Assembly: GCA_964532175.1 (NCBI GenBank)
Contig: CAZHGP010000006.1
Coordinates: 1-49,975, forward strand
Direction: 5' to 3'
Origin: JAVZCJ01 sp964532175
Lineage (GTDB): Archaea > Thermoproteota > Nitrososphaeria_A > Caldarchaeales > JAVZCJ01
Length of the DNA stretch: 49,975 bases
How positions within the stretch are numbered: position 1 is the first letter of the stretch; each line of letters begins with the position of its first letter. The notes under the pieces are model-generated. The model worked only from the letters and a program-made list of their open reading frames with translations, had not been told where the DNA came from and searched no databases. The position numbers were made by a program, and so were the translations under genes. Shown in pieces: positions 8,423 to 17,627 of the stretch.

Positions 8423-8638
8423 ATCTTTTACTCACCAATTTTATTTTTAATTATTAATTATTTTTCTAATATTTTAATCTTAATTTTTTATCCTTCAATT
8501 TAAAAAACATTGAAGTTAAGTTTATAAAAATTGATTTTTTTAAAATAATGTAAAAAGCTCTTTATTTTTCTTATTTTCTTTCAACTTATATTCCCATCCT
8601 GCATATTCGAAATTTCTTAAAATTTCATTTAATAAAAA

Positions 8639-9040
8639 TTAGTATTTTATAATTTGCTTAATTAATTTTTCAATATTATTTCTCTTTTTCTCTTCTCTTA
8701 ATTCGCTACTATCAATTCTTAAAACATTAAATCCAATCCTTCTAAACCATTTATCTCTTCTTTCATCTTTAATTTTTGCTTGTTTAAAGAAACTATGCCA
8801 AATACTTCCATTTATCTCAATTATTAAATGCCATTTTGGTAAAAAGAAATCAACCCAAAAATATCCTCTTTTTTTATCATTTCTAAATCTATAATTATGA
8901 AAGAAATCTCTATCTTTTTCTAAACCAAGTTTAAATAAAATTTCTTCTAAAATTTTCTCTTCTCGAGTATATTTCCCAGCTTTAACATATCTTTTCATTA
9001 CATCCTTTACAAAGTTACTAAATACCCTTGATTTATTCAT
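8639..9040 (-). CDS. DUF559-type PD-(D/E)XK endonuclease-like protein
   Basis: A 133-residue protein of the DUF559/very-short-patch-repair-like group. The core is YFWVDFFLPKWHLIIEINGS followed by IWH and a basic R-D-x-W-F-R-R-I-G-F-N-V-L-R-I run. The Asp and Glu in VDFF...IEING fit the metal-binding pair of the nuclease fold. Such proteins are small stand-alone genes in many prokaryotes, with roles in DNA repair or mobile-element processing suggested but mostly untested. No methylase or other restriction-modification partner is visible nearby, and the AT-rich 216 bases upstream hold nothing recognisable. Confidence 0.8.
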   Translation of the reverse strand: MNKSRVFSNFVKDVMKRYVKAGKYTREEKILEEILFKLGLEKDRDFFHNYRFRNDKKRGYFWVDFFLPKWHLIIEINGSIWHSFFKQAKIKDERRDKWFRRIGFNVLRIDSSELREEKKRNNIEKLIKQIIKY

Positions 9041-9090
9041 CTAATTTTCATATTTAAAATTAGTAAATTTAAACTTTAAATATCTTATTT

Positions 9091-9672
9091 TTAATCAGGA
9101 AGTATATGGATTCCTAAAAAAATTCCAATGTATCCACATATACAAAATTGAATTAATAATGTAAACCAACATATTGGAATAAAAAATATTGATCTTGTAT
9201 GAAAACAACCACATACAAGCGCTAATAAATCAATAGGAAAACCAGGAATAATACTAAATAATACACATAATTTATAACCATTTTTATTCCAACTTTTAAC
9301 ATATTCATTAAATAATTCTTCCCCTATCTTCTTTTTAACATAACGTTCTCCAAAAAACCAAGCAGGAATATAGCTTGTTAATACACCTAATGTATATCCT
9401 GTAGCAGATATTAAAGCTAATGTTAAAATATCTAAGCCAAAACCTGCTGCTGTAGCTACAATTATTGGACTTCCAAATGGAATTATACTTCCAGCTATTA
9501 TTGTTAAAATAAAAATACCAAAATAACCATAACTTTGAATTATTATTTTTACTTGTTTTAAAAATTCTGGATTTTCTCCACTTAACCATGAAGCTATAGC
9601 TATAACTATTAATGCTATAATTATTCCTATTATTATGAAAGTTTTTGCTTTTAAAATCAAATTTCTTTCCAT
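9091..9672 (-). CDS. DedA/TVP38-family (VTT domain) membrane protein
   Basis: A 193-residue polytopic membrane protein. The VTT/SNARE-associated domain is shown by the re-entrant helix region AGSIIPFGSPIIVATAAGFG and the second conserved loop FSIIPGFPIDLLALVCG (the FxRxxPGxP pattern with the Arg replaced by Ser). DedA proteins work as lipid flippases/scramblases or envelope transporters; the exact substrate here is unknown. It is a single gene between the DUF559 nuclease and glyA. Confidence 0.83.
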   Translation of the reverse strand: MERNLILKAKTFIIIGIIIALIVIAIASWLSGENPEFLKQVKIIIQSYGYFGIFILTIIAGSIIPFGSPIIVATAAGFGLDILTLALISATGYTLGVLTSYIPAWFFGERYVKKKIGEELFNEYVKSWNKNGYKLCVLFSIIPGFPIDLLALVCGCFHTRSIFFIPICWFTLLIQFCICGYIGIFLGIHILPD

Positions 9673-9821
9673 ATCAATTTTTCATTTAGTTTATTCCTTT
9701 AAAAAACTTTAAAAATATTAAATTATGGTTCTTGTGATTTATTGAATTTTGAATATTTTTTAAAAGAAAAGTATATATTTACTAAATAATGAGAAAATAA
9801 AATACTCTAGAAGTGAGAAAA

Positions 9822-11162
9822 ATGAAGGAAATTCTAGAAATTGCTCTTGAATTAATTGAAGCTACTAAAGCTCATGAATATTATCGTGATATTGAATGTA
9901 TAAATCTTATAGCAAGTGAAGGAATTAAATCTCCAGCCGTTAAAGAAATGCTTAGACTTTCTATGGATCTTGAAAGTAGATATGCTGAAGGAGAGAATGA
10001 TCTTGAAGGACATGTTAAAGTAAGATATTATCAAGGTCAGAAATATATAACAAAAATTGAAAATTGTACAGTAGATTTAATTAAAAATTTATTTAAATGT
10101 GATTGGGCTGATGTACGTTTAGTTTCAGGAACTCATGCAAATTTAGCAACTTTCAAAGGGCTTTCTTTAGCAACAGAAAATAAGAAAATGATTGCACCAC
10201 CACTTAGTTGCGGTGCTCATATATCTCATGATTATACTGGTTTAGCAGGTAGAGTTTTAGGATTAGAAGTAATAGATCATGCTTATGATATAAATGAAAT
10301 GAATATAGATGTAGATAAATCTATTGAAATAATAAAAGCAGTTAAACCTGGAATAGTTACTCTTGGTGGAAGCTTATTCCTTTTTCCACATCCAATTGAA
10401 GAATTGCGAAGTGTTGCAGAAAAAGTAGGTGCATATATAGTTTATGATGCAGCTCATGTTTTAGGATTAATTGCTGGAGGAGTATTTCAAGATCCACTTA
10501 AAGAAGGAGCAGATTTCGTAACATCTTCAACTCATAAAACTTTTCCAGGCCCTCAAGGAGGTCTTATAATTGCAAATTCTAAAAATGAAAGAATGAAAAA
10601 TGCTATAAAATGGGTTCAATATGCAATATTTCCATTAAGTACTTCTAATACGCATTTAGCTAGATTGCCTGCTTTAGGAATTGCAGCTCTTGAATTAAAA
10701 ATTTTTGGTAAAGAATTAGCTAAGCAAACTGTAAAAAATGCTCAAACAGCTGGACAATACTTATATGAAAAAGGGATTAAAGTTCTTGGTGAGAGAAAAG
10801 GTTTTACAATGTCTCATCAAATAGCTATAGATGTTAGAGAATATGGTGGTGGTAAGAAGATTGCTCAAGATTTAGAAGAAGCTAATATAATTGTAAATAA
10901 GAATTTATTGCCATATGATAATCAAAATAATCGAGATAATCCATCTGGTATTAGAATTGGATTTCAAGATGTAACACGTAGAGGATTTAAAGAAAGTGAT
11001 ATTAAGTATCTTTGTGATTTAATATTAAGTATTATAAAAGGTAAACGTAAACCTAAAGAAGTTAAAGAAGAAGTAATAGATTTTAAGAAACAATTTAATA
11101 AAATAGAATATGGATTTAATAGTATTGAAGAAGCTATAAAATATTTAAATAAAAATCTTTAG
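9822..11162 (+). CDS. glyA: Serine hydroxymethyltransferase
   Basis: PLP enzyme converting serine and a tetrahydro-pterin to glycine and the methylene form, the main source of one-carbon units. The protein of about 446 residues has ECINLIASEG, LESRYAEGE, SGTHANLATF, the cofactor-binding YDAAHVLGLIAGG and the PLP-lysine motif TSSTHKTFPGPQGG. The spacing is typical of archaeal SHMT. I take the ATG at 9822 because the GTGAG at 9813 looks like part of its ribosome-binding site; a GTG start at 9813 would add three residues. It is monocistronic and convergent with the pilin-like gene. Confidence 0.95.
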   Translation: MKEILEIALELIEATKAHEYYRDIECINLIASEGIKSPAVKEMLRLSMDLESRYAEGENDLEGHVKVRYYQGQKYITKIENCTVDLIKNLFKCDWADVRLVSGTHANLATFKGLSLATENKKMIAPPLSCGAHISHDYTGLAGRVLGLEVIDHAYDINEMNIDVDKSIEIIKAVKPGIVTLGGSLFLFPHPIEELRSVAEKVGAYIVYDAAHVLGLIAGGVFQDPLKEGADFVTSSTHKTFPGPQGGLIIANSKNERMKNAIKWVQYAIFPLSTSNTHLARLPALGIAALELKIFGKELAKQTVKNAQTAGQYLYEKGIKVLGERKGFTMSHQIAIDVREYGGGKKIAQDLEEANIIVNKNLLPYDNQNNRDNPSGIRIGFQDVTRRGFKESDIKYLCDLILSIIKGKRKPKEVKEEVIDFKKQFNKIEYGFNSIEEAIKYLNKNL

Positions 11163-11179
11163 AAAATATTCTTTCCATT

Positions 11180-11656
11180 TTATTCTTCTAAAATAAGAGG
11201 AACATGATATTCTCCACCATCAATTGTATGAATTGTTATATCTATCTTTTGTCCAGCAGATAATGCGGATATTGGAATAACTATCTTTATTGCTCCATTT
11301 TCTCCAGGTTTTATTGGTAAAAATGTTTCTTCATTTAAAGGATCTAAGTCGCGATTTGTTTCTTCATTACTTAAAGATACGATTGTTCCAAGCGCAAAAA
11401 TTTTAAATGGTTTTCCATTTATTTCTATATTACATATTCTTATAATTGTATTTCCAGTATTTTTAAAATTAATAAATATGTAAAAATCATTAAATTTCTT
11501 TTCACTCCATGCATTTAAAATTTCTATCTTCCTAACATTCATATACTTTTCAGTAATTCCAGATATCCAATAAACTACAGCAATCGTTATAACTAAACAA
11601 ATTGAAACTAAAATTACTGTTACTACTATTTTGCTTATTCCTTTATTTTTATACAT
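11180..11656 (-). CDS. Type IV pilin-like protein (class III signal peptide)
   Basis: A 158-residue exported protein. The N-terminus MYKNKGISK followed by a long hydrophobic helix (about residues 9-32) is a class III signal peptide, with predicted cleavage after KG by an archaeal prepilin peptidase. The rest is a beta-rich domain with FYIFINFKNTGNTIIRICNI and KPGENGAIKIVIP, a CARDB/archaellin-like layout. It resembles the protein at 13793-14287 segment by segment (an ...EI-W...FY...N-G...I-I pattern), so the two are paralogues. It may form an adhesion or surface filament. No pilus assembly ATPase is in the window. Confidence 0.78.
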   Translation of the reverse strand: MYKNKGISKIVVTVILVSICLVITIAVVYWISGITEKYMNVRKIEILNAWSEKKFNDFYIFINFKNTGNTIIRICNIEINGKPFKIFALGTIVSLSNEETNRDLDPLNEETFLPIKPGENGAIKIVIPISALSAGQKIDITIHTIDGGEYHVPLILEE

Positions 11657-11924
11657 ATTTTTTCCGCTTAAGATTATTTAAAATTAAAAGAATAATATCA
11701 AAATTAATTGTAATATTAAAAAACAAAATAATTATCATTAAATATAAGAATTTAATAGATTCTATCAAATATATTTCCTCTTTTTATTCTTAAAATATAA
11801 TAGAAAAACAAAAATATATAAATTTACTATTTATTTCGGCTATAATTTAAGATTATAGAAAAGAAAGAATGAGCATTTAAAACTATTAAAAATTTTAACT
11901 TTTATAATCGAATATTTTAAATTT

Positions 11925-13154
11925 CTAGAATAAATATTCTTCTTTTTTTATCCTCTCTTTAAGCATTTCTTTTGTATATTTTTCTATTTCTTTTATATTC
12001 TTTAATTCAAAAGAAGAATTACATGCATCTTTAATAGCATTAATGTATTTTTCCATTATAGTAATTATTTTATCTTCTTTTAATTCATGAATTTTTATTT
12101 CTCCAATAAATTTAATTAATATGCGAGCTATTTCTAAATCTAATTTAACATCATATTTTTTATTTATTTTTCCTATTATTTCATTTAATTGTTTTATATC
12201 ATTTATCACTTCAGGCATTATATCTGAAAAACTATCCAATTCTTCTTTTTCTTTAATATTCAAAATTCTCCATAAAGAATCATTGAATTGTTTCCATCTC
12301 ATTCTTTTTTCAATATTTTCAATGAATTTTTGAGAACCTTTATAAATTGTATAATAATGCATAGCATTCCAAAGAGAATATATTGTTTTGCTTTTAATAA
12401 TAATATCTTTAGGGGATACATCAATACTAGATATGAAAGAATTTTCTGAAGAAGGGACCATAGAAAATAGTGTGAAACTCTCCTTTTTAATAAAAAATTT
12501 AATTCCAACATTTTTTTCTAAAATAGATTTAACTTTTTTCAATAATGAAATAAAGTCTTCATTCATTTTAATAGGCAAACTAAATTCATATGCTTTTCTA
12601 CATAAACTATCATCTGCACCCATTATTTCATTCCAAACATTAAACAATATAGATATATGCTTCTTTATGAGAGAGAATTTTTCATTGATCGATAAATTTC
12701 TTGAATCAAATTTTAATACAATAGAATCTCCTAAATAATCTGAAATTAAACTTATATCTACATTTTCTCTTTTTGAAAAATCTTCAATTATTTTTACAGT
12801 TTTTCCATGAATAAAATCTATTAGATTTTCATAAATTTTACTCTTTATTTCTTTAATAGCTTCATTTTTACTTTCTTCTTTAATTTCCATTAAAGCTATG
12901 TTTGAAATAATTTCTTTTTCATTAAAAAGAAGGTTTGATTCAATATATACAATATTTTCAAATGTTTCATATATTGAAAATATTGGTCCTCTTATAATTG
13001 GATAAATTTCCCATTTTCTATTTTTTGTATAACGAAAATTCTTCTCCCATGGAAAAGTAATATCGCTCATATATGCTACACATTTACTCCCTAATATATT
13101 TTCTAGCATTTTTTTAACGTCTAAAACAAGAATTTCATCTGCTTCTACTTTCAA
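11925..13154 (-). CDS. Unknown 409-residue protein, second gene of a two-gene unit
   Basis: I recognise no domain. It is a mostly alpha-helical soluble protein with mixed alpha/beta stretches in the first 250 residues (for example ISDYLGDSIVLKF and NVGIKFFIKKESF). A charged helical C-terminus from about residue 300 ends in KERIKKEEYLF. It overlaps the upstream gene by 20 bases, which implies tight co-translation. It has no signal peptide or membrane segment. Genes for two paralogous pilin-like proteins lie on either side of the pair, so a role in controlling or assembling surface structures is conceivable but only positional. Confidence 0.7.
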   Translation of the reverse strand: MKVEADEILVLDVKKMLENILGSKCVAYMSDITFPWEKNFRYTKNRKWEIYPIIRGPIFSIYETFENIVYIESNLLFNEKEIISNIALMEIKEESKNEAIKEIKSKIYENLIDFIHGKTVKIIEDFSKRENVDISLISDYLGDSIVLKFDSRNLSINEKFSLIKKHISILFNVWNEIMGADDSLCRKAYEFSLPIKMNEDFISLLKKVKSILEKNVGIKFFIKKESFTLFSMVPSSENSFISSIDVSPKDIIIKSKTIYSLWNAMHYYTIYKGSQKFIENIEKRMRWKQFNDSLWRILNIKEKEELDSFSDIMPEVINDIKQLNEIIGKINKKYDVKLDLEIARILIKFIGEIKIHELKEDKIITIMEKYINAIKDACNSSFELKNIKEIEKYTKEMLKERIKKEEYLF

Positions 13155-13563
13155 ATATCTCCTCTCCCTTTACATATCTAAAAACAAGTTCTGCTGCAAT
13201 TGCTCTAGCTTTTCTAATAAATTTTGAAATAGTAATAGCAATAGAATACATCCAAGTTTCATCTGAATAATCTGAATAAATTAATCCATTATTTAAATCA
13301 TTTATAATCCCAGGATTTGCATTAAATACTTCTTCAGAAATTCTAAAATAAAATCTTAAAATATTTTCAAACGTATCTTGATTAAAAACTTTAATGCAAT
13401 TTTTTTCTCCTGCAATCATTTCATCATCTGTTAAATAATTATAGATAGAATCAATTATATGAAATCCAAATTTCTCAAATAAAGAATATAAATAGTCATT
13501 TGAACCAATTTTTGCAGCATCTATAATTTTTCCATTCTTCTCTATTGATACGTACCAACTCAT
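13135..13563 (-). CDS. Unknown small protein, first gene of a two-gene unit
   Basis: A soluble, helix-rich protein of about 142 residues beginning MSWYVSIEKNGKIIDAAKIG, followed by helices such as YSLFEKFGFHIIDSIYNYL and ending in a basic helix with RKARAIAAELVFRYVKG. I recognise no family. I choose the ATG at 13563 because a GGTG element lies six bases upstream; an ATG at 13575 would add four residues. It overlaps the next gene by 20 bases, so the two products are likely made in stoichiometric amounts and may form a complex. Confidence 0.65.
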   Translation of the reverse strand: MSWYVSIEKNGKIIDAAKIGSNDYLYSLFEKFGFHIIDSIYNYLTDDEMIAGEKNCIKVFNQDTFENILRFYFRISEEVFNANPGIINDLNNGLIYSDYSDETWMYSIAITISKFIRKARAIAAELVFRYVKGEEIFESRSR

Positions 13564-13792
13564 GATAAGCACCATTATTGAAAATAAAAATTTCTATAAT
13601 TAATTACAAAAAGTATTTATTACAAAGGAGTTTATAAACATAAATATAAAAAATCGATTTTAACTCTATATAATTTAATTATTTTCTCTATTTTTTATTA
13701 AAAATAATCGTTTTTCGAAGAAATTTTTATTTAAAAAAGATTTTTTAAAAAAAATATTATATATTAGTTAGTTTAATTAAATATTTAGGGAA

Positions 13793-14287
13793 TTGATTAA
13801 TCAATATAGTGCTATAAGTCGTGCAACTTCAACATTAATAATACTATCTTTATTAGTAACAACTCTCTTTATAACTCAAATATCTTTAAGCAAAGGGACT
13901 CTTATAATTTTTGCTGGAATAAATGAAATAGAATTAAAAAATACATGGATGAACAAAACAGCTTCAGGTGATTTCTATTTTAATTTGAAAGTTAGCAATA
14001 TTGGAACAGTCAATATTTACATTAAGGATATTAAAATTAATGATAAATCTTATAAAGATTTTCATTCAAATACAACAGTATATATATATTATAGTAATAG
14101 AAAAATGGAAATTTTTAATAAAGAAAAACCTGAACTTCCATTAATAATTCCTGGAGATTATATTATAGTAGGAGTTAAAATGCCTTATAATCCTAAACTT
14201 GAAGGAGAAAAAATAAGTGTTGGAGTGCTTACTTCAAGAGGACAATATGATATAACTTTAACTCTTACATTTAAAGAATATACTTGA
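13793..14287 (+). CDS. Pilin-like exported protein, TTG start
   Basis: A 164-residue protein with N-terminus YSAISRATSTLIILSLLVTT, close to the AISPVIATLIL pattern of archaeal pilins. A beta-rich ectodomain follows (DFYFNLKVSNIGTVNIYIKD). It aligns by eye with the pilin-like protein at 11180-11656 through most of the ectodomain. The frame has an upstream stop at 13778 and no ATG before residue 50, so TTG at 13793 (after AGGGAA) is the most likely start. No clear KG cleavage site is seen, so processing may differ from that of its paralogue. Confidence 0.68.
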   Translation: MINQYSAISRATSTLIILSLLVTTLFITQISLSKGTLIIFAGINEIELKNTWMNKTASGDFYFNLKVSNIGTVNIYIKDIKINDKSYKDFHSNTTVYIYYSNRKMEIFNKEKPELPLIIPGDYIIVGVKMPYNPKLEGEKISVGVLTSRGQYDITLTLTFKEYT

Positions 14288-14288
14288 A

Positions 14289-15713
14289 TTAAATTCTTAC
14301 ATTTCTTAATCTAATATGCGGTCCACCAATCCATACTGGACAACCTTGCATTGGATCTCCTTTTCCACAAATAGCAGCTGTGAATTTTAAATCTTTTCCA
14401 ACAGCATCTATTGCTGAAAAAAGTCCGGGGGTAGTTATTTCTAAAGCTGGATTACGTATCATTTCTTTTAATTCTCCATTTTCAATTCTATAAGCAATCG
14501 AACCAACATATTTTTGATTAAAACGTCTATCATCAATATTCCATTCTTGATAAAACTTCATATATATTCCATTTTTAATATCTTCTATTAATTCTTCAAA
14601 TGAATATTCTCCTGGTTTCATATATGTATTAGCCATTCTAACTATTGGTTCTTTATCATATGCTACAGCTCTTGAAGCTGCATTTGAATTTGTATTAAAA
14701 ACTTTTGCTGTTTCTCTATTATGTAAAAATTCATTTATCACACCTTTATCTATTAAAACTCTTGGCCTAGCTTTCACTCCTTCATCATCATAAAGATAGA
14801 AACCATAACTATTTGGCAATGTTGGGTCATCAATTATTGTTACATATTCACTTCCAACTTTTAAGCCTATATCATTTGGTTTAAGATACGTTTCTCCAGC
14901 TTGAGCAGCTTCTCTTCCAAGTATTCTATCAGCTTCTTGTGGATGGCCAGAAGATTCATGACAAACTAATCCAACGATCTCAGGTCCAAGGACAATATCC
15001 ATTATTCCTTTTGGTGCTTCTTTTGCTTCAAGCAAACCTTTTACTAAAATAGAAGCTTCTTCATTAAATGTTTCTATTAAATTCCATCTTTCAACAGCTT
15101 CCCATCCATTTGCTTCACCGACTTCTTTAAATCTTTGTAATACTCCTTTTTGTTGATGAAAAACTGTCAAGAATGCTTCGAGAAATACACGAGGAATATG
15201 ACTAAAAATATTTGCTCCGTCGCTTGTTATAACATTTTTTATAGTATCCATTAAAATTAAATTTAAAAATCTTGATGGAAGTTTTGCTCCTTTAGTTTCG
15301 ATAGTTTTAACCATATTATTATCTATTTCTTTTAAGAAAAGCATTCTATCTTCTGGATCTATCGATTCAAACTTTATTCTAGGTTTTAAAATTACTTTAT
15401 CTTCAAAAACTTTTTCATCACTTAATAATATTGGATTTTTTATTTTTCTTGAAGCTGCTTTTGCAGAATTAATAGCATCTAAAACAGCTTTTCTTATATC
15501 TTTTTTTGTTAATTTATTTATTGAAGAAAAAGCTAATGCACCATTTACTATAACTCTTATAGCTATACCTTTCCTTATTTGTAATCCAGTTATTTCTGGG
15601 GCTCCATTTTTTAATAAGGATACTTCTTTTATATCTTCTTGATATCTTGCTTCTGCATAACTAGCACCTTTATCCCTTGCATATCTTATAGCATACTGAA
15701 GTAAATCTTCCAT
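14289..15713 (-). CDS. tldD: TldD-family metalloprotease
   Basis: TldD forms a heterodimer with TldE that degrades unfolded peptides and matures some peptide products. The protein of about 474 residues has the catalytic zinc motif HESSGHPQEAD (HExxxH form), the downstream SYGFYLYDDEGV, FLHNRETA and the C-terminal CGKGDPMQGCPVWIGG, all family hallmarks. No TldE partner is in the window. I choose the ATG at 15713 because the GTGAAT at 15722 looks like its ribosome-binding site; a GTG start there would add three residues. Confidence 0.93.
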   Translation of the reverse strand: MEDLLQYAIRYARDKGASYAEARYQEDIKEVSLLKNGAPEITGLQIRKGIAIRVIVNGALAFSSINKLTKKDIRKAVLDAINSAKAASRKIKNPILLSDEKVFEDKVILKPRIKFESIDPEDRMLFLKEIDNNMVKTIETKGAKLPSRFLNLILMDTIKNVITSDGANIFSHIPRVFLEAFLTVFHQQKGVLQRFKEVGEANGWEAVERWNLIETFNEEASILVKGLLEAKEAPKGIMDIVLGPEIVGLVCHESSGHPQEADRILGREAAQAGETYLKPNDIGLKVGSEYVTIIDDPTLPNSYGFYLYDDEGVKARPRVLIDKGVINEFLHNRETAKVFNTNSNAASRAVAYDKEPIVRMANTYMKPGEYSFEELIEDIKNGIYMKFYQEWNIDDRRFNQKYVGSIAYRIENGELKEMIRNPALEITTPGLFSAIDAVGKDLKFTAAICGKGDPMQGCPVWIGGPHIRLRNVRI

Positions 15714-15883
15714 ATTATTCACTCTTTTTATTCCAATTATTCAATTTTAATAATTTATTAAAAATTATAAAAATTTTTATTATATCTTTCCTTCTAAAAA
15801 GTCATTATCTTTTTTTAAAAAATCTCTCTTATTTTTTTAGGGATTTTAGAAGATTAAAAATTTTTTTAAAAATATTTTAAAAA

Positions 15884-16291
15884 TTAATAAATTTCTATTT
15901 TTTCTTCTAAAAATTTTCCATTTTTATCTAATATGAATGATTTTACCTCTTTATCCTTAAGTGAAACAACTACATATGAACATTCAGGCCATGAAAAAGT
16001 TTCTTCATCAATTGATGAAAGGAAAGCTGACCAAAATGGATGGCTATGGTATATACCAACAAGTTCTAATTGAGATTTTTCTATATCTTGAAGTATTTCG
16101 TATTCTTCAATTGGATGAATTTGATATCTTCTAGGAGAATTAAAAGCATTCGTAGCTTCATATACTTTTTTTACTATTTTTGTATTTCCAATCCTTACTC
16201 CTCCAAGCATTCCACATGCTTCTATTGGATAAATTTCCTCACAATGTTTTAAAATTCTTTTATAATGTTCCTTGCTTATTAGTAATACCAT
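15884..16291 (-). CDS. Free-standing JAMM/MPN+ metalloprotease
   Basis: A 135-residue single-domain JAMM isopeptidase. The full zinc site is visible: Glu in IEACGMLGG, then HSHPFWSAFLSSID giving HxH and an Asp ten residues on. Homologues in archaea (HvJAMM1, PfJAMM1) cleave ubiquitin-like SAMP/MoaD-type proteins from conjugates or MoaD from fusions. It is clearly different from the larger membrane-anchored JAMM at 36844-37638, so this organism has at least two. Possible substrates in the window are the MoaD-like protein at 21991 and the Ubl at 37731. Confidence 0.9.
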   Translation of the reverse strand: MVLLISKEHYKRILKHCEEIYPIEACGMLGGVRIGNTKIVKKVYEATNAFNSPRRYQIHPIEEYEILQDIEKSQLELVGIYHSHPFWSAFLSSIDEETFSWPECSYVVVSLKDKEVKSFILDKNGKFLEEKIEIY

Positions 16292-16342
16292 AGCTTAAAT
16301 ATAAAAATGATATAAGATATTAATAAAATTTTAAGAATAAAA

Positions 16343-16624
16343 TTAATAATAAGAATATTTTGCTTTACTATCTTCAAACATTTTAAGCAAAACTTGAGCT
16401 CTAAATAATAATATATTTGCTCTATCTCTATATTTTTTAATTTTTTTTCTTTTATCAATTGGTATAGAAGAATCATTAAGTAATATATCTAAAGTATTTG
16501 AAAGTTCAGATAATGTTTCATAAACTAATTCAAGCCTATTCTCATTTTTAATAGCTATTTCACAAAATTTTAAAGTTTCTTCAGCTTCTATTAATATTCT
16601 TTCAATATATTCTGATACGTCCAT
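16343..16624 (-). CDS. Small all-helical protein, unknown
   Basis: A 93-residue charged protein made of three or four predicted helices, including VYETLSELSNTLDILLND and SSIPIDKRKKIKKYRDRANI. The SSIPxxxRKKI turn weakly recalls the UPF0147 family of small archaeal proteins, but I am not confident. A ribosome-binding site (GAAGGGAA) precedes the ATG. The gene ends 51 bases upstream of the JAMM gene on the same strand, so co-transcription and a shared role are possible. Confidence 0.6.
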   Translation of the reverse strand: MDVSEYIERILIEAEETLKFCEIAIKNENRLELVYETLSELSNTLDILLNDSSIPIDKRKKIKKYRDRANILLFRAQVLLKMFEDSKAKYSYY

Positions 16625-16858
16625 TTCCCTTCAACGCTTTTTACTCTAATTATTTTTATACATAATCCTTTATAAAATTATCTTTTAAAATTTTTAGAAT
16701 AATATATAAAATATTTATAATTTTTAATTTTTAATAAAAACATAAATCTCTCTTTTTATATTTCGAATTTAAACTTCATTATTTTTTTTTTTTTTTAAGA
16801 ATTTAAAGAATATAGAAAACTAGAAAATGTTATATATTTCTATCTAAAAAGTTTAAAA

Positions 16859-17611
16859 ATGAATATTATGAATTATATTAAAAAAGAGAATTTTAAAATA
16901 GATCGTAAAATATGTGAAAATGAGCTTTGGAATATATTAGTTGAAACAGTTCATTCTTTAACAATGTATCCTCATCATAAAGCATATTTAATAGAAAAAA
17001 TTTTACCTGAAAATCCATTAATTACTCCAAAGGAATTATCAAATCGCTTATCAATTCCTTTAGGTGAAGCGATAGTATTACTTTACGAACTTAGAATTAC
17101 TGCTAAAGAACTTGAAGAAGAAATAAAGAAACCTCTTCCGGAAAATAAAAAATATTCAAAAGTAGCTTTAGGAGGAACTTTTAATGAAATACATTATGGT
17201 CATTTATCACTTTTATGGACTGCTTTTAAAAATGGAGAAAAAGTTTTAATAGGATTAACAAGTGATGAATTTGCTAAAAATTTTAAAAAATACTCAGTTA
17301 AACCATATTCTGAAAGACTTAAAAATTTAAAAGAAACATTAAAAAAATATAATTGGTTAGAAGCTTCTGAAATAGTTATTATAAATGATGCTTATGGCCC
17401 ATCTATAATAGATCCTACTTTAGATGCAATTATAGTTAGCCCTTTTACAGCAGGAGTAGCAAATGAAATAAATAGGCTTAGAATTGAAAAATTACTTAAA
17501 CCATTAGAAATAGAGATATGCCCATTAGTTTTAGCTGAAGATGGAAAACCAATTTCAAGCACAAGAATAATTTCTGGGGAAATAACATTTAATGGAAAAA
17601 TTATAAAATAA
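16859..17611 (+). CDS. coaD: Archaeal phosphopantetheine adenylyltransferase with N-terminal helical extension
   Basis: Coenzyme A biosynthesis: joins 4'-phosphopantetheine to AMP to give dephospho-CoA. The catalytic domain starts at about residue 98 with YSKVALGGTFNEIHYGHLSL (HxGH nucleotidyltransferase motif) and has the late PISSTRI motif, as in the archaeal PPAT family, which is normally about 150-160 residues. The extra N-terminal region of about 95 residues contains ITPKELSNRLSIPLGEAIVL, which looks like a helix-turn-helix or winged-helix unit. It could bind nucleic acid or only help oligomerisation. Translation may be leaderless; a second ATG lies nine bases in. Confidence 0.85.
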   Translation: MNIMNYIKKENFKIDRKICENELWNILVETVHSLTMYPHHKAYLIEKILPENPLITPKELSNRLSIPLGEAIVLLYELRITAKELEEEIKKPLPENKKYSKVALGGTFNEIHYGHLSLLWTAFKNGEKVLIGLTSDEFAKNFKKYSVKPYSERLKNLKETLKKYNWLEASEIVIINDAYGPSIIDPTLDAIIVSPFTAGVANEINRLRIEKLLKPLEIEICPLVLAEDGKPISSTRIISGEITFNGKIIK

Positions 17612-17627
17612 AGAATTTATATTAAAT

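Noticed and set aside
12388..12738. 116-codon plus-strand frame inside the 409-residue gene
   Set aside because: Antisense to a longer, better supported frame that forms an overlapping pair with its neighbour.
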